63,802 nucleotides of DNA, taken from Planctomycetota bacterium (GTDB lineage Bacteria > Planctomycetota > Phycisphaerae > UBA1845). The stretch spans positions 1-63,802 of the forward strand of contig JACQXM010000009.1 in the NCBI GenBank assembly GCA_016208685.1, given 5' to 3'. The position numbers were made by a program, and so were the translations under genes. Numbering within the stretch: the first letter of the stretch is position 1; the number at the start of each line of letters is the position of its first letter. A model generated the notes under the pieces. The model was not told the origin of the DNA. It saw nothing but the letters and a program-made list of their open reading frames with translations, and ran no database searches. Below are positions 34,188-43,360 of this stretch, in pieces.

Positions 34188-34452
34188 GGTGGTCCCTGGC
34201 AATCCCGGTCTCCGTTTGGGGGTCGTATTCGCCGCGCCCCACCGTGCACCGGAGCGGGCCGCGGCTTACGCCGCAACACGGCGCCGCCCAGCCCGTATCA
34301 TCGTCGCTGCGGGCATCTGCGGTACGGTTTTAAGCCGTCCCCTTGCAAGCGCCGCGCCAGTCGCTAGGATCCCTTCCAGGGTGACATTTTTGGTCATCAC
34401 CGCGCGCATGGCCATGAATGTCCCACCCGCGGCAATGGTGGGATACCTGCGA

Positions 34453-35184
34453 ATGCAGCTTACGGTACGAGACGCGGCGTCGCTCCTGAGCGTCTCCGAG
34501 AAGACGGTGTACCGGTGGATTGCGCAGCAGTCGATTCCGTTTTATCTTGTTAATAGACAATACAGATTCAATCGGGCTGAGCTGCTGGAGTGGGCGACGT
34601 CCCGGCGGATTCAGGTTTCCGACGCCCTGCTGGCGGAGCCGGAGAGCGCGGCCACCGCGATGCCCAGCCTGGCAGAGGCCATCGACGCCGGCGGGATCAT
34701 CTACCGTGTAGGCGGTCCGGACAAGGAGTCCGTACTCCGCGGCGTGGTGGAGCAAATGCGCCTGCCGGACGAGGTGGATCGGGCGTTTCTCCTGCGCGTG
34801 CTCTTGGCGCGGGAGCGTCTGGCTCCGACGTCCGTGGGAGACGGCATCGCGATCCCGCACGTGCGCAACCCGGTGGTGTTGCACGTGGCACGACCCACGA
34901 TCACCCTCTGTTTCCTGGAGCAGGCGGTTGATTTTGCGGCGCTGGACGGCCTGCCGGTGCGGGTGGTCTTCGCGCTGCTGAGCCCGACGACGCGGGCCCA
35001 CCTGTGGTTGATGTCGCGGCTGGGGTTCGCGCTGCGCGACGGCGGGTTCCGTGACGCCGTGCTTCGCGTGGCCTCGCGCGACGAGATCATGACGGAGGTG
35101 CGGCGGCTGGAGCGTTCGTTTGCCGGTAGCATGGCGGGTGTCGGCGCCGTGGCGCCGGGCGGTACGACCGGAGCAGCGGTTTGA
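34453..35184 (+). CDS. Helix-turn-helix protein with PTS EIIA (PtsN-like) domain, paralogue 2
   Basis: The 243-residue product has the N-terminal motif LTVRDAASLLSVSEKTVYRW, followed by a typical wing, FNRAELLEWATSR. The EIIA-like part contains GDGIAIPHVR with the candidate phospho-His. The C-terminus (about residues 220-243) is Gly/Ala-rich and probably disordered. The chosen ATG at 34453 begins immediately before the helix-turn-helix; an in-frame ATG at 34435 adds only six residues. It is 52 bases upstream of paralogue 3 on the same strand. Confidence 0.75.
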   Translation: MQLTVRDAASLLSVSEKTVYRWIAQQSIPFYLVNRQYRFNRAELLEWATSRRIQVSDALLAEPESAATAMPSLAEAIDAGGIIYRVGGPDKESVLRGVVEQMRLPDEVDRAFLLRVLLARERLAPTSVGDGIAIPHVRNPVVLHVARPTITLCFLEQAVDFAALDGLPVRVVFALLSPTTRAHLWLMSRLGFALRDGGFRDAVLRVASRDEIMTEVRRLERSFAGSMAGVGAVAPGGTTGAAV

Positions 35185-35236
35185 CCGCGCCGAAGGGGTG
35201 GATGCGCCCTGACCGGCGCAACCGAGGAGTGGAAGA

Positions 35237-35944
35237 ATGGACCTGACGCCCAAGGACGCTGCGAACCTTCTGAAGATCCCCGTGGAAACGGTATACGACT
35301 GGGTCCGCAAGGGCACGCTGCCCAGTTATCGCGTGGGGGACAGGTACCGGCTCAACCGCGTGGAACTGCTGGAGTGGGCGACGGCGCGGGGGATGAAGCT
35401 GTCTCCGGAGCTTTTCGGGCGAAAAGGGGCTCCCAGCCCGGATCTTCTGCTTACCGACGCTCTCCGCCGCGGCGGCGTCTTCCACGAGCTGCCCTGCGCC
35501 GACAAGCGATCGGCGCTGCGCTCCATCTGCGACCTGCTGGTACTTCCCGACTCCGTGGATCGCAATGACCTGCACGAGGTGCTGGTAGCGCGGGAGGCGT
35601 TGTGTTCCACGGGAATCGGTGAGGGGATCGCGATCCCGCACCCGCGCGGCCCCATCGTGCTGGGAATCTCGCACCCCAGCGTAACGCTGTTCTTCCTCCA
35701 GAGGTCCATCGAGTTCGGGGCTCTGGACGGCAAGCCCGTCCAGGTTCTCTTCGTCATCCTGAGCACCACGGTGCACGTTCACCTCACCATGCTCAGCCAT
35801 CTGATGTTCGCGCTGCAAAAGCCGGAATTCCGCCGTTTGTTGGATACGCGGGCGCCGCAGCCTCGCCTGCTCGATGCACTGGAGGCCATCGAGCAGGACA
35901 TGGCGCCGCCCCCGCCGGCCCCCAGCGAAGGACCGACGCGGTGA
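35237..35944 (+). CDS. Helix-turn-helix protein with PTS EIIA (PtsN-like) domain, paralogue 3
   Basis: GAGGAG lies close to the ATG. The helix-turn-helix (LTPKDAANLLKIPVETVYDW) and the recognition wing (YRLNRVELLEWATARG) are the most canonical of the three. The EIIA-like part has GEGIAIPHPRGP with the conserved His. The stop overlaps the first membrane-subunit gene in a GTGA junction, so translation of this regulator is coupled to the complex. That makes it a good candidate for direct regulation of, or interaction with, the complex. Confidence 0.8.
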   Translation: MDLTPKDAANLLKIPVETVYDWVRKGTLPSYRVGDRYRLNRVELLEWATARGMKLSPELFGRKGAPSPDLLLTDALRRGGVFHELPCADKRSALRSICDLLVLPDSVDRNDLHEVLVAREALCSTGIGEGIAIPHPRGPIVLGISHPSVTLFFLQRSIEFGALDGKPVQVLFVILSTTVHVHLTMLSHLMFALQKPEFRRLLDTRAPQPRLLDALEAIEQDMAPPPPAPSEGPTR

Positions 35945-38037
35945 GCGCCGTCCTCTTACCGATTCTGTTTCCTCTCGCGGGCATGGGATGGGCGTTGTTG
36001 ACCTGCTCCCGCCCCCGGGTGTCGCTCGCAGGTGCCATGGGCGCTATTGCGGTCGCCGGCGCGGCGTGCGTGTACGTTGCCCTGGTGGATCATGCGGGGG
36101 AGCAGGAGCTCCTGCTGCCGCTTTCGTGGCCGCTACCCCTGGCGCAGGCTTGTGTACGTGTGGACGGTCTTTCGGCCTGGTTTCTCCTGGTCATCGGCGC
36201 TTTGAGCGTGCCGGTCGCGGTGTACTCCTGGGGATACATGCAGGCGCCCGGCGAGCGCCAGGGGGTGCCCGCCTATGCGGCGCTGCTCTGCCTGCTGGTA
36301 CTGGCGCTGATTCTGGTGGTGCTGGCCGCGGATGTGGTGCTCTTCCTGGTAGCGTGGGAGCTCATGAGCCTCTCGGCGTTCTTCCTTGTGGGGCGCGACG
36401 ACCGCCGGCGGGAGGTTCGCACCGGGGCGTGGACGTACCTGGTGGCCACCCACCTGGGCACGGGGCTCGCCGTGCTGCCGATGTTCGCCGTTCTCGCGGC
36501 ACGTTCCCATTCGACGCAGTTCTCCGACTTCGGTGCCGCCCTGGCATCGGCGGAGCCTTCGGTCGCTGTCGGCGTGTGCGCGCTGGCGGTGGTGGGGTTC
36601 GGCACGAAGGCGGGGTTCGTGCCCTTCCACGTCTGGCTTCCGGAGGCCCACCCCGTGGCGCCGTCTCCGGTGTCAGCGTTGATGTCCGGTGTGGTCATCA
36701 AGACGGGGATCTACGGTATTCTCCGCACGCTGTCCTGGCTGCCGGCTCTTCCCGCGGGGCTGGGAGTGGTGCTGCTCCTCCTGGCGATAGTTACCGGGGT
36801 GTTTGGAATCCTGCACGCCCTGGGACAGCGCCAACTCAAGCGGCTTCTGGCGTACTCGAGCATCGAAAACGTGGGCATCATCCTGCTGGGCATCGCCGCG
36901 GGGGTGTTGGGAAGGGCGACCAACCAACCGATGCTGGAAGCGCTGGGCTATGCCGGCGCGCTGCTTCATGTGCTTAATCACGCTGTGTTCAAGGGTCTGC
37001 TGTTCCTCTCCGCGGGCGCCGTGATCCACGCGACGGGAACCGGAGACATGGAGCGGCTGGGAGGAATGGCGCGAACGCACCCCTGGGACGCGGCGTGGTT
37101 TCTGGTGGCGGCCGCGGCGATCTGTGCCGTGCCGCCGCTTAACGGCTTCCTGAGCGAGTTCCTGCTGTTCAAAGCGCTGCTGGTGGGATCGACGGCGCTG
37201 ACGCCTGCGCTGTCCGCGGCATCCGCCGCGGGAATCGCGGCGCTGGCGATCATGGGGGGCCTGGCGCTCTCCACCTTCACCAAGGCCTTCGGGACGGTCT
37301 ACCTGGGCACGCCGCGGTTTGATACGAGGGAGGCACATGCCACGCCCATGTCGATGGGTCGCGGCATGGCGCTACTTTCGTTGGCCTGCGTGGCCCTGGG
37401 GCTGCTCGCGCCGGCCATCGCTCCCAACCTGGCGCGCGCGGTACAGGTGATACTGCCGGATGCGCTGCCGGCAAGCGGCGTGGTGTCGGATGCGACCGGC
37501 ACCTTGGCCCGGCCGGCCGGTATGTTTCTGTTCGTGTTGTTTATCGTCGCGGCCTTGTTCCGGTTTCGCGCTGCCTGCGGCGGACGCGGGGCGGCCGTGG
37601 ATCGGCAGCCCACGTGGGGGTGTGGTTTCGCGGAGCCCACGTCGCGCATGCAATACTCGGGCGGCTCGTTTGTTGACAAGCTGGCGCTGAGTTTCCGCCA
37701 CGTGGTTCCGCGTCGGCGCCAGGTTGTGCCGCCCGCGGGGTATTTTCCCAACGCCGGGCGGATGGAATCGGCGACGCCCGATCGACTGTTGACCAGCGTG
37801 TTCGCACCGTTGTTCGCGGGCGTGGCGCGCGCCTGTGAGCGTTGCCGGCCGCTTCAGGTGGGCCGGGTGCAGATGTACCTGCTGTACCTGGTGGGTACGC
37901 TGCTTCTGGTGTTCGCCGCGGAAAGTTGGTATGCGCCCTATTCCGCGGAGCAGGTTGCGGCACGCGCCGCGTCCGGGCGGCAGGTCTCGACGCCCGCGCA
38001 CGAAGTGCGAACCACGGAAGGCGAGAGCAATCGGTGA
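35941..38037 (+). CDS. Proton-pumping membrane subunit, HyfB/NuoL-like, copy 1
   Basis: The product has 698 residues with about 14 or more transmembrane helices. It carries signature features of the antiporter-like complex-I subunit family: VAWELMSLSAFFLV, GFGTKAGFVPFHVWLPEAHP (helix with functional Lys and His) and the region RLLAYSSIENVGIILLG with Glu-flanked helices. The C-terminal 180 residues include a CGFAEPTSRMQYSGG loop that recurs in HycC/HyfB proteins. GTGA overlap with the regulator upstream and GTGA overlap with the next subunit show one transcription unit. It is expected to move protons or sodium across the cytoplasmic membrane. Confidence 0.85.
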   Translation: MSAVLLPILFPLAGMGWALLTCSRPRVSLAGAMGAIAVAGAACVYVALVDHAGEQELLLPLSWPLPLAQACVRVDGLSAWFLLVIGALSVPVAVYSWGYMQAPGERQGVPAYAALLCLLVLALILVVLAADVVLFLVAWELMSLSAFFLVGRDDRRREVRTGAWTYLVATHLGTGLAVLPMFAVLAARSHSTQFSDFGAALASAEPSVAVGVCALAVVGFGTKAGFVPFHVWLPEAHPVAPSPVSALMSGVVIKTGIYGILRTLSWLPALPAGLGVVLLLLAIVTGVFGILHALGQRQLKRLLAYSSIENVGIILLGIAAGVLGRATNQPMLEALGYAGALLHVLNHAVFKGLLFLSAGAVIHATGTGDMERLGGMARTHPWDAAWFLVAAAAICAVPPLNGFLSEFLLFKALLVGSTALTPALSAASAAGIAALAIMGGLALSTFTKAFGTVYLGTPRFDTREAHATPMSMGRGMALLSLACVALGLLAPAIAPNLARAVQVILPDALPASGVVSDATGTLARPAGMFLFVLFIVAALFRFRAACGGRGAAVDRQPTWGCGFAEPTSRMQYSGGSFVDKLALSFRHVVPRRRQVVPPAGYFPNAGRMESATPDRLLTSVFAPLFAGVARACERCRPLQVGRVQMYLLYLVGTLLLVFAAESWYAPYSAEQVAARAASGRQVSTPAHEVRTTEGESNR

Positions 38038-40274
38038 GCCTGGTGCTGGTGGTTCTGGCGATTCTGGTGGCGAGCGCCGCTCTGGCGCTTTCGCTGGGCC
38101 GCGCGCCGCGGCCGGCCGCGACCGTGGCGCTGGCGGGCGGCGCACTGGCGTCGGGGCTGGTCATCGCCGCCGCGGCAAGTGGATTCGTCTCACCCGCGGA
38201 CGCCGCAGCGCGGTCGGTTGCCTGGGGGATGCCCCTGGGGACGGCACGCCTGGCGACCGACGGGCTTTCCGATTGGTTCCTGCTGAGCATCGGGCTCGTT
38301 GGGCTGCCGGTGTGTCTCTATTCCTGGGGCTACCTGCGCGACCCTGGTGCACACGGACAGGCGCCGGTGTTCGCAGCCCTGTTGTGTCTGCTGCTTGCGT
38401 TCCTGGTCGTGCTGGTGTGCGCCGACGACGCGGTGGTGTTCCTCGTCGCCTGGGAGGCGATGACGCTCTGCGCGTTTCTCCTGGTGGGATTTCATGATCG
38501 CCGTCCGGAAGCGCGGCGCGGCGCGTGGATGTACCTGGTGGCCACGCACCTGGGGACGGCGCTGTTCCTGGTGCCGATGTTCGTCTACCTCGCCGGGCGG
38601 GCGGGGACGACCAGCTTTGCGGGCCTTCGCGGAATCTGTGCCACGCTCGGGCCCGCGGAATCGGCGGTGGTGTTCGTGCTTGGCCTGCTGGGCTTCGGCA
38701 CCAAGGCGGGCTTCGTGCCCATGCACGTGTGGCTGCCGGCGGCACACCCCGTGGCGCCGACGCCCATCTCCGCTCTTCTCTCCGGCATCGTAGTCAAGAC
38801 CGGCATCTACGGGCTGCTTCGGCTGCTGACCTGGCTGCCGGCGCCGCACCCGCTCTGCGCCGTCCTGGTCCTGCTGGTGGGAACGGGGAGCGGCGTTCTG
38901 GGCGTACTGTACGCCGTGGCGCAGCATGATCTCAAGCGGCTCCTGGCCTATCACAGCGTGGAGAACATCGGAATCATCGGCCTGGCCATCGGCGTGGGCA
39001 TGCTGGGACAGGCGACGGGGCACATGCCCGTTGCGGCGCTGGGGTACGCCGGAGCGCTGCTGCACGTGCTCAACCACGCGTTGTTCAAGGCCCTGCTTTT
39101 TCTTTCCGCGGGTGCCATCGTCCGGCACGCCGGCACGGGGCAGATAGACCGTCTGGGCGGGCTGGCGCGGACGGCGCCGTGGAACGCGTTCTGTTTTCTA
39201 CTGGGCGCGGTGGCCATTTGCGGATTGCCGCCGCTGAACGGGTTCGTCAGCGAGTGGCTCATCTTCGGCGCCCTGCTGAGCGGCACGTTCCACAGCGCGG
39301 GCGCCATCGCGGCGGCGCAGGTCGTGGGGTTGGTCGGGCTTTCGCTGATGGGGGCCCTGGCGCTGGCGTGCTTTGCCAAGGTGTTCGCGGTGGTGTTTCT
39401 GGGCGAGCCGCGGGAGGCGGGTCTGCCGCGCGAGACAATCCCCGGGGCGATGACCGCGGCCATGGTCATGCTGGCGGTGCCCTGCGTGGTCATCGGGCTG
39501 CTGCCGGGTGTGGTTCTTCCGCTTACCTTGGGCGGGGTGCGGGCCTTGGTTCCCGGACTATCGCGTGCCGTGCAGTCGCCGCTGGCGGAGGTCCTAGCGC
39601 CGGCGGGGTGGATCAGCGGGGTGGCGGTCGTACTGCTCGGCGTAACCGTGCTGCTGGTGATGCTTCGCCGACGGTTGCGTCGATCTGATGTGTCCTCGGC
39701 GCCGGCGCCGACCTGGGGTTGCGGATACGCCTTCCCCACTGCGCGGATGCAGTACACGGCATCGTCGTTTGCTTGGGACCTGGTGACTGACTTCCGTCGC
39801 GTGCTGTGGCCGGAGCGACGATGGGCGCCGGTGTCGGAGGCATTTCCCCGCCCGGCGGCGCTTGAATCACACACGCCTGACCTGGCAGAGCTTGAGCTTC
39901 TCGCGCCCCTGTTCCGGGGCGTGGCGCGAGCGGCGGCGATAGTCCGGACCCTGACGTGGAGCGGCGACCCGGTCGCGGCGGCGGTATTGGAGTCGAGTGA
40001 GGGAACGTGCGCGCCTGGGCCTCATGCCGGGGTCAGCCTCGTCGCGCGCGGCATGGAACTGCCTGGCGGCCGCGCACGGATCGGCCTGCTGCGGCATGTC
40101 GTGCGCGCTTCGCTTCACGCCCTGCGCCGCGGGAGCATCCACGTCCGCCTGGCGTACCTCGCGGCGACCTTGATTGTCCTGTTTGCGATTGAGGCTGCCG
40201 TGTCCCCCAGGCCCGCGCCGCGCCGGGCGCCGTCCCCGGCACGGGGGATCGCCCCGAACGAGGTGCAGCGATGA
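38034..40274 (+). CDS. Proton-pumping membrane subunit, HyfB/NuoL-like, copy 2
   Basis: This 746-residue paralogue of the preceding subunit shares the ordered motifs VAWEAMTLCAFLLV, GFGTKAGFVPMHVWLPAAHP and RLLAYHSVENIGIIGLA, and the C-terminal CGYAFPTARMQYTAS loop. The GTG at 38034 overlaps the upstream stop. A tandem pair of B-type subunits plus the F-type subunit downstream gives three antiporter-like modules, which implies more than one ion path per redox event. Divergence between the copies is considerable, so the duplication is old. Confidence 0.85.
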   Translation: MSLVLVVLAILVASAALALSLGRAPRPAATVALAGGALASGLVIAAAASGFVSPADAAARSVAWGMPLGTARLATDGLSDWFLLSIGLVGLPVCLYSWGYLRDPGAHGQAPVFAALLCLLLAFLVVLVCADDAVVFLVAWEAMTLCAFLLVGFHDRRPEARRGAWMYLVATHLGTALFLVPMFVYLAGRAGTTSFAGLRGICATLGPAESAVVFVLGLLGFGTKAGFVPMHVWLPAAHPVAPTPISALLSGIVVKTGIYGLLRLLTWLPAPHPLCAVLVLLVGTGSGVLGVLYAVAQHDLKRLLAYHSVENIGIIGLAIGVGMLGQATGHMPVAALGYAGALLHVLNHALFKALLFLSAGAIVRHAGTGQIDRLGGLARTAPWNAFCFLLGAVAICGLPPLNGFVSEWLIFGALLSGTFHSAGAIAAAQVVGLVGLSLMGALALACFAKVFAVVFLGEPREAGLPRETIPGAMTAAMVMLAVPCVVIGLLPGVVLPLTLGGVRALVPGLSRAVQSPLAEVLAPAGWISGVAVVLLGVTVLLVMLRRRLRRSDVSSAPAPTWGCGYAFPTARMQYTASSFAWDLVTDFRRVLWPERRWAPVSEAFPRPAALESHTPDLAELELLAPLFRGVARAAAIVRTLTWSGDPVAAAVLESSEGTCAPGPHAGVSLVARGMELPGGRARIGLLRHVVRASLHALRRGSIHVRLAYLAATLIVLFAIEAAVSPRPAPRRAPSPARGIAPNEVQR

Positions 40275-41206
40275 GCGTGCTCCGTGCCCTGACGGTGTTG
40301 CCCGAGGCGGCGGTGGTTCTGGCGCTGCCGCCGATGTTGATGAGCGTGATCGCCAAGACCAAAGCCTGGTTCGCCGGTCGCGTCGGCCCGCCCTGGCTCC
40401 AGCCTTATTACGACATGCTGAAGTTGCTCCGCAAGGGCACGGTATACAGCCGGACGACCACCTGGGTGTTTCGCGCCGGCCCCATCGTGAACCTCGCGGC
40501 CCTGCTCACGGCGGCCACCATGATCCCGGTGCTCTCCGGGGATGTGCTGCTGGGTTTCCCCGGCGACGTGGTCCTGGTGGCCTATCTGTTTGCCCTGGGG
40601 CGACTGTTTACGGTGCTGGCGGCCATGGACACGGGGAGCAGTTTCGAGGGGATGGGCGCCTCGCGCGAGGTCACCTTCGGCACCATGTCGGAGCCGGCGT
40701 TGTTTCTCTCCTTTGTAGTTCTGGCGGTGGCGACGAAGAGTCTTGAGCTCAGCGAGATGGTGGGGCCGCCGCTGGCCATCGCCTGGAAGTCGGTCGGTCC
40801 GGCGATGCTGCTGGTGGCGGGGGCGCTGACCATCGTGCTGCTGGCGGAGACCTGCCGCATTCCCGTCGATGATCCGGCGACGCACCTGGAACTCACCATG
40901 ATCCACGAGGTGATGGTCCTCGATCACAGCGGGCCGGATTTCGCATTCATCAGCTACGCCGCGGCGCTGAAGTTCATGCTGTTAGGGTCGCTGCTCCTGC
41001 ATGTGGCTCTCCCCCACGCGGCGGGATGGGGCGCCGTCGGCGTCCTGCTGCGCCTGCTGGAGCTGGGGTTGTTGGCGGTGGTGGTGGGAGCCATTGAGTC
41101 GACGATGGCGCGGTTGCGTTTGAACCGCGTGCCGCTGTTTCTCGCCGGGGCCAGCGTGCTGTCGGGCCTGGCGACGGCGATCGTGCTGGTGCGGAGCCAC
41201 GGATGA
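40271..41206 (+). CDS. Membrane anchor subunit, HyfC/HycD/NuoH-like
   Basis: The 311-residue protein has about eight transmembrane helices. Landmark segments are RVGPPWLQPYYDMLKLL near the N-terminus and the cytoplasmic loop AETCRIPVDDPATHLELTMIHE, whose acidic residues belong to the quinone/E-channel region in NuoH. It connects the peripheral electron-transfer arm with the antiporter modules. ATGA overlaps occur on both sides. Confidence 0.88.
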   Translation: MSVLRALTVLPEAAVVLALPPMLMSVIAKTKAWFAGRVGPPWLQPYYDMLKLLRKGTVYSRTTTWVFRAGPIVNLAALLTAATMIPVLSGDVLLGFPGDVVLVAYLFALGRLFTVLAAMDTGSSFEGMGASREVTFGTMSEPALFLSFVVLAVATKSLELSEMVGPPLAIAWKSVGPAMLLVAGALTIVLLAETCRIPVDDPATHLELTMIHEVMVLDHSGPDFAFISYAAALKFMLLGSLLLHVALPHAAGWGAVGVLLRLLELGLLAVVVGAIESTMARLRLNRVPLFLAGASVLSGLATAIVLVRSHG

Positions 41207-41865
41207 ACACGCAGATGATCGTGGACAGCGTGCTGGTGCTGGTGATCCTCCTGGACCTGGCGATGCTGGCGGTCAGCCGGCTGGCGACCTGCATCCGCCT
41301 GTTCGCGCTGCAAAGCCTGCTGCTGGCGCTGCTCCCCCTGGCGGCGACGACGGGTCGAGGCGAGATCCCCGGCCTTCACGAGATCACCGTCGCCGCCGGT
41401 GCCCTGGGACTGAAGGTGATTCTGCTCCCCCGGATTCTGCTCCGCATCATCCGCACCGGGGAAATTCACCAGGAAATCGAACCGTTCATCGGGTTCACGG
41501 CCTCGGTTCTGGTGGGCGCCGGGCTGGTGATCGGAAGTTTCGCGGTCACCAGGGGATTGCCGCTTCCGGTGGACCGGATCTCGGACTTTTTGCCGCCCGT
41601 GTCGGCGGCGACCATCCTGGTGGGACTGCTGATTCTCATCAGCCGCGTGAAGGCGGTAACGCAGGTCGTCGGCTTTCTGGTTATGGAAAACGGCATCTAC
41701 CTGTTCGGGCTGCTGCTGCTGGAGCAAACCCCCCTGCTGGTGGAGCTGGGGATACTGTTGGACCTGTTCGTGGGCGTCTTCATCATGGCCATTGTGGTCT
41801 ATCACATCCGCCGGGAGTTCGACCACATGGACACGCATCTGCTGGATACCCTGAAGGAAGCGTGA
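41203..41865 (+). CDS. Small membrane subunit, HyfE-like
   Basis: Six or so transmembrane helices fill 220 residues, with a polar stretch IEPFIGFTASVLVGAG and a final cytoplasmic tail (REFDHMDTHLLDTL). The N-terminus and the end resemble HyfE, whose C-terminal part corresponds to NuoK (conserved acidic residues buried in the membrane, as in VMENGIYLFG). It completes the membrane arm between the H-type and F-type subunits. Confidence 0.82.
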   Translation: MNTQMIVDSVLVLVILLDLAMLAVSRLATCIRLFALQSLLLALLPLAATTGRGEIPGLHEITVAAGALGLKVILLPRILLRIIRTGEIHQEIEPFIGFTASVLVGAGLVIGSFAVTRGLPLPVDRISDFLPPVSAATILVGLLILISRVKAVTQVVGFLVMENGIYLFGLLLLEQTPLLVELGILLDLFVGVFIMAIVVYHIRREFDHMDTHLLDTLKEA

Positions 41866-41866
41866 C

Positions 41867-43360
41867 GTGCCGAACCTACTGCTGCTCATTCATGTCCCGC
41901 TCGCCTTCGCCCTGCTCTGCCTGGGTCTGCCGTTTTCCTGGCTGCGACTGGCGAGCCTGGCGGCGGGCGCCGTGGTGCACCTGGGCGTGGTGGCGTGGAC
42001 CTGGTGGGTGCCTTCGGTGGGTGGTACCGGCGCCTACCTGGGGCTTGATCCGCTCGGTCACCTGTTTCTCACGCTGATCAGCGTGCTCTTCGCCGCGACT
42101 TCGGTGTACTTCGTCGGTTACCACCAGAAGCGGCTCGTTTCCCAACGCGTGTTCCTGGCCTGCGTGCTGGTGTTGCTTGCCGCGCTGAGCCTGGTGTGCC
42201 TCAGCCGGCAGATCGGTCTGCTGTGGGTGGCGATGGAGGCCGCTTCGCTGGCCGCCACGCCGCTCATCTACTTCCGGCTTGGTCCGCGGGCACTGGAGGC
42301 GACGTGGAAGTTCGTGCTCATGAACTCCGTGGGGATCGCCCTGGCGCTTCTGGGCATCTTCTGCATCGCGGTTTCCGCCGGTGCGTCCGAGGGCGGCGCG
42401 GTGTCGCTGACCGTAAGCGACCTGATCGCCGGCGCCGCGCGGCTCGACCCCGTCTGGCTGCGCGCGGGCTTCCTGCTGGCGCTCGTGGGTTTCGGCACCA
42501 AGATGGGACTGGCGCCGCTGCACAGTTGGAAACCGGACGCCTACGGCGAGGCGCCGCCGCCGGTCGCGGCGCTGCTGGCGGGCGGGATGACCCTGGGCGC
42601 CTTCACGGGCATTCTGCGCGTCTACCAGATTTGCAACGCCGCCGGGCTGGCCGCCTTCGCGGGGTTCTGGCTCATGGTGTTCGGGCTGTTGTCGCTGGCG
42701 GTCGCCGCGGTGTTCATTGTGGGCCATAACGATTACCGCCGCATCCTCGCCTACACCAGCGTGGAGCACATGGGCATCATGGCCGTCGGCATCGGCCTGG
42801 GCGCAAGCGGTTCGTACGCCACCATGCTGCACGCCCTGCACAACACGCTGAACAAGGGGGTGCTCTTCTTTCTCGCGGGGTTCGTATGGCGCACCTACCA
42901 CAGCACCCGCATTCGCGACGTGGCGGGCATGCTGCATCGCTTCCCGGCGGCGGGGGTGGTCCTGCTCGCGGGTTTGTGTGCCACCTGTGCCCTGCCGCCG
43001 TTCGGCATGTTCTTTAGTGAGCTGGGCGTGCTGCTGGCGGCGGCGGAACAGTCGCGCTGGTGGGTAGTGGGCGTGTTCACCTTCACGCTGGCGGTGGTCT
43101 TCGTGGGCGTGATGACCGCGATGTTGCCCATGGTGTTCGGCGATCCGCCTGTCGCTGCGGCGGGCGAGGCGGTGGGGCCGCGCTGGCGGCGGACGGCCAT
43201 GCTGGCGCCGGCCGGCGTGCTGGCTCTGCTGGCGCTGGCGCTGGGCACGTATCAGCCCCGCGCCGTGACGGAAGCGCTTGCGGCGGCGGCGGCGTGCGTT
43301 TCGGCGCCCGGCGCGAGTGAACGCGTCGCGGTACAAGACCCGGTGGAGGTGCTGCCGTGA
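41867..43360 (+). CDS. Antiporter-like membrane subunit, HyfF-like
   Basis: The product has 497 residues, about 14 transmembrane helices, and the family motifs GFGTKMGLAPLHSWKPDAYGE and RILAYTSVEHMGIMAVG. The KPDAYGEAPPPV form is typical of HyfF/HycC-type subunits rather than NuoL. It starts one base after the HyfE-like stop and ends in a GTGA overlap with the large subunit gene. It is the third predicted ion-translocating module of the complex. Confidence 0.85.
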   Translation: MPNLLLLIHVPLAFALLCLGLPFSWLRLASLAAGAVVHLGVVAWTWWVPSVGGTGAYLGLDPLGHLFLTLISVLFAATSVYFVGYHQKRLVSQRVFLACVLVLLAALSLVCLSRQIGLLWVAMEAASLAATPLIYFRLGPRALEATWKFVLMNSVGIALALLGIFCIAVSAGASEGGAVSLTVSDLIAGAARLDPVWLRAGFLLALVGFGTKMGLAPLHSWKPDAYGEAPPPVAALLAGGMTLGAFTGILRVYQICNAAGLAAFAGFWLMVFGLLSLAVAAVFIVGHNDYRRILAYTSVEHMGIMAVGIGLGASGSYATMLHALHNTLNKGVLFFLAGFVWRTYHSTRIRDVAGMLHRFPAAGVVLLAGLCATCALPPFGMFFSELGVLLAAAEQSRWWVVGVFTFTLAVVFVGVMTAMLPMVFGDPPVAAAGEAVGPRWRRTAMLAPAGVLALLALALGTYQPRAVTEALAAAAACVSAPGASERVAVQDPVEVLP

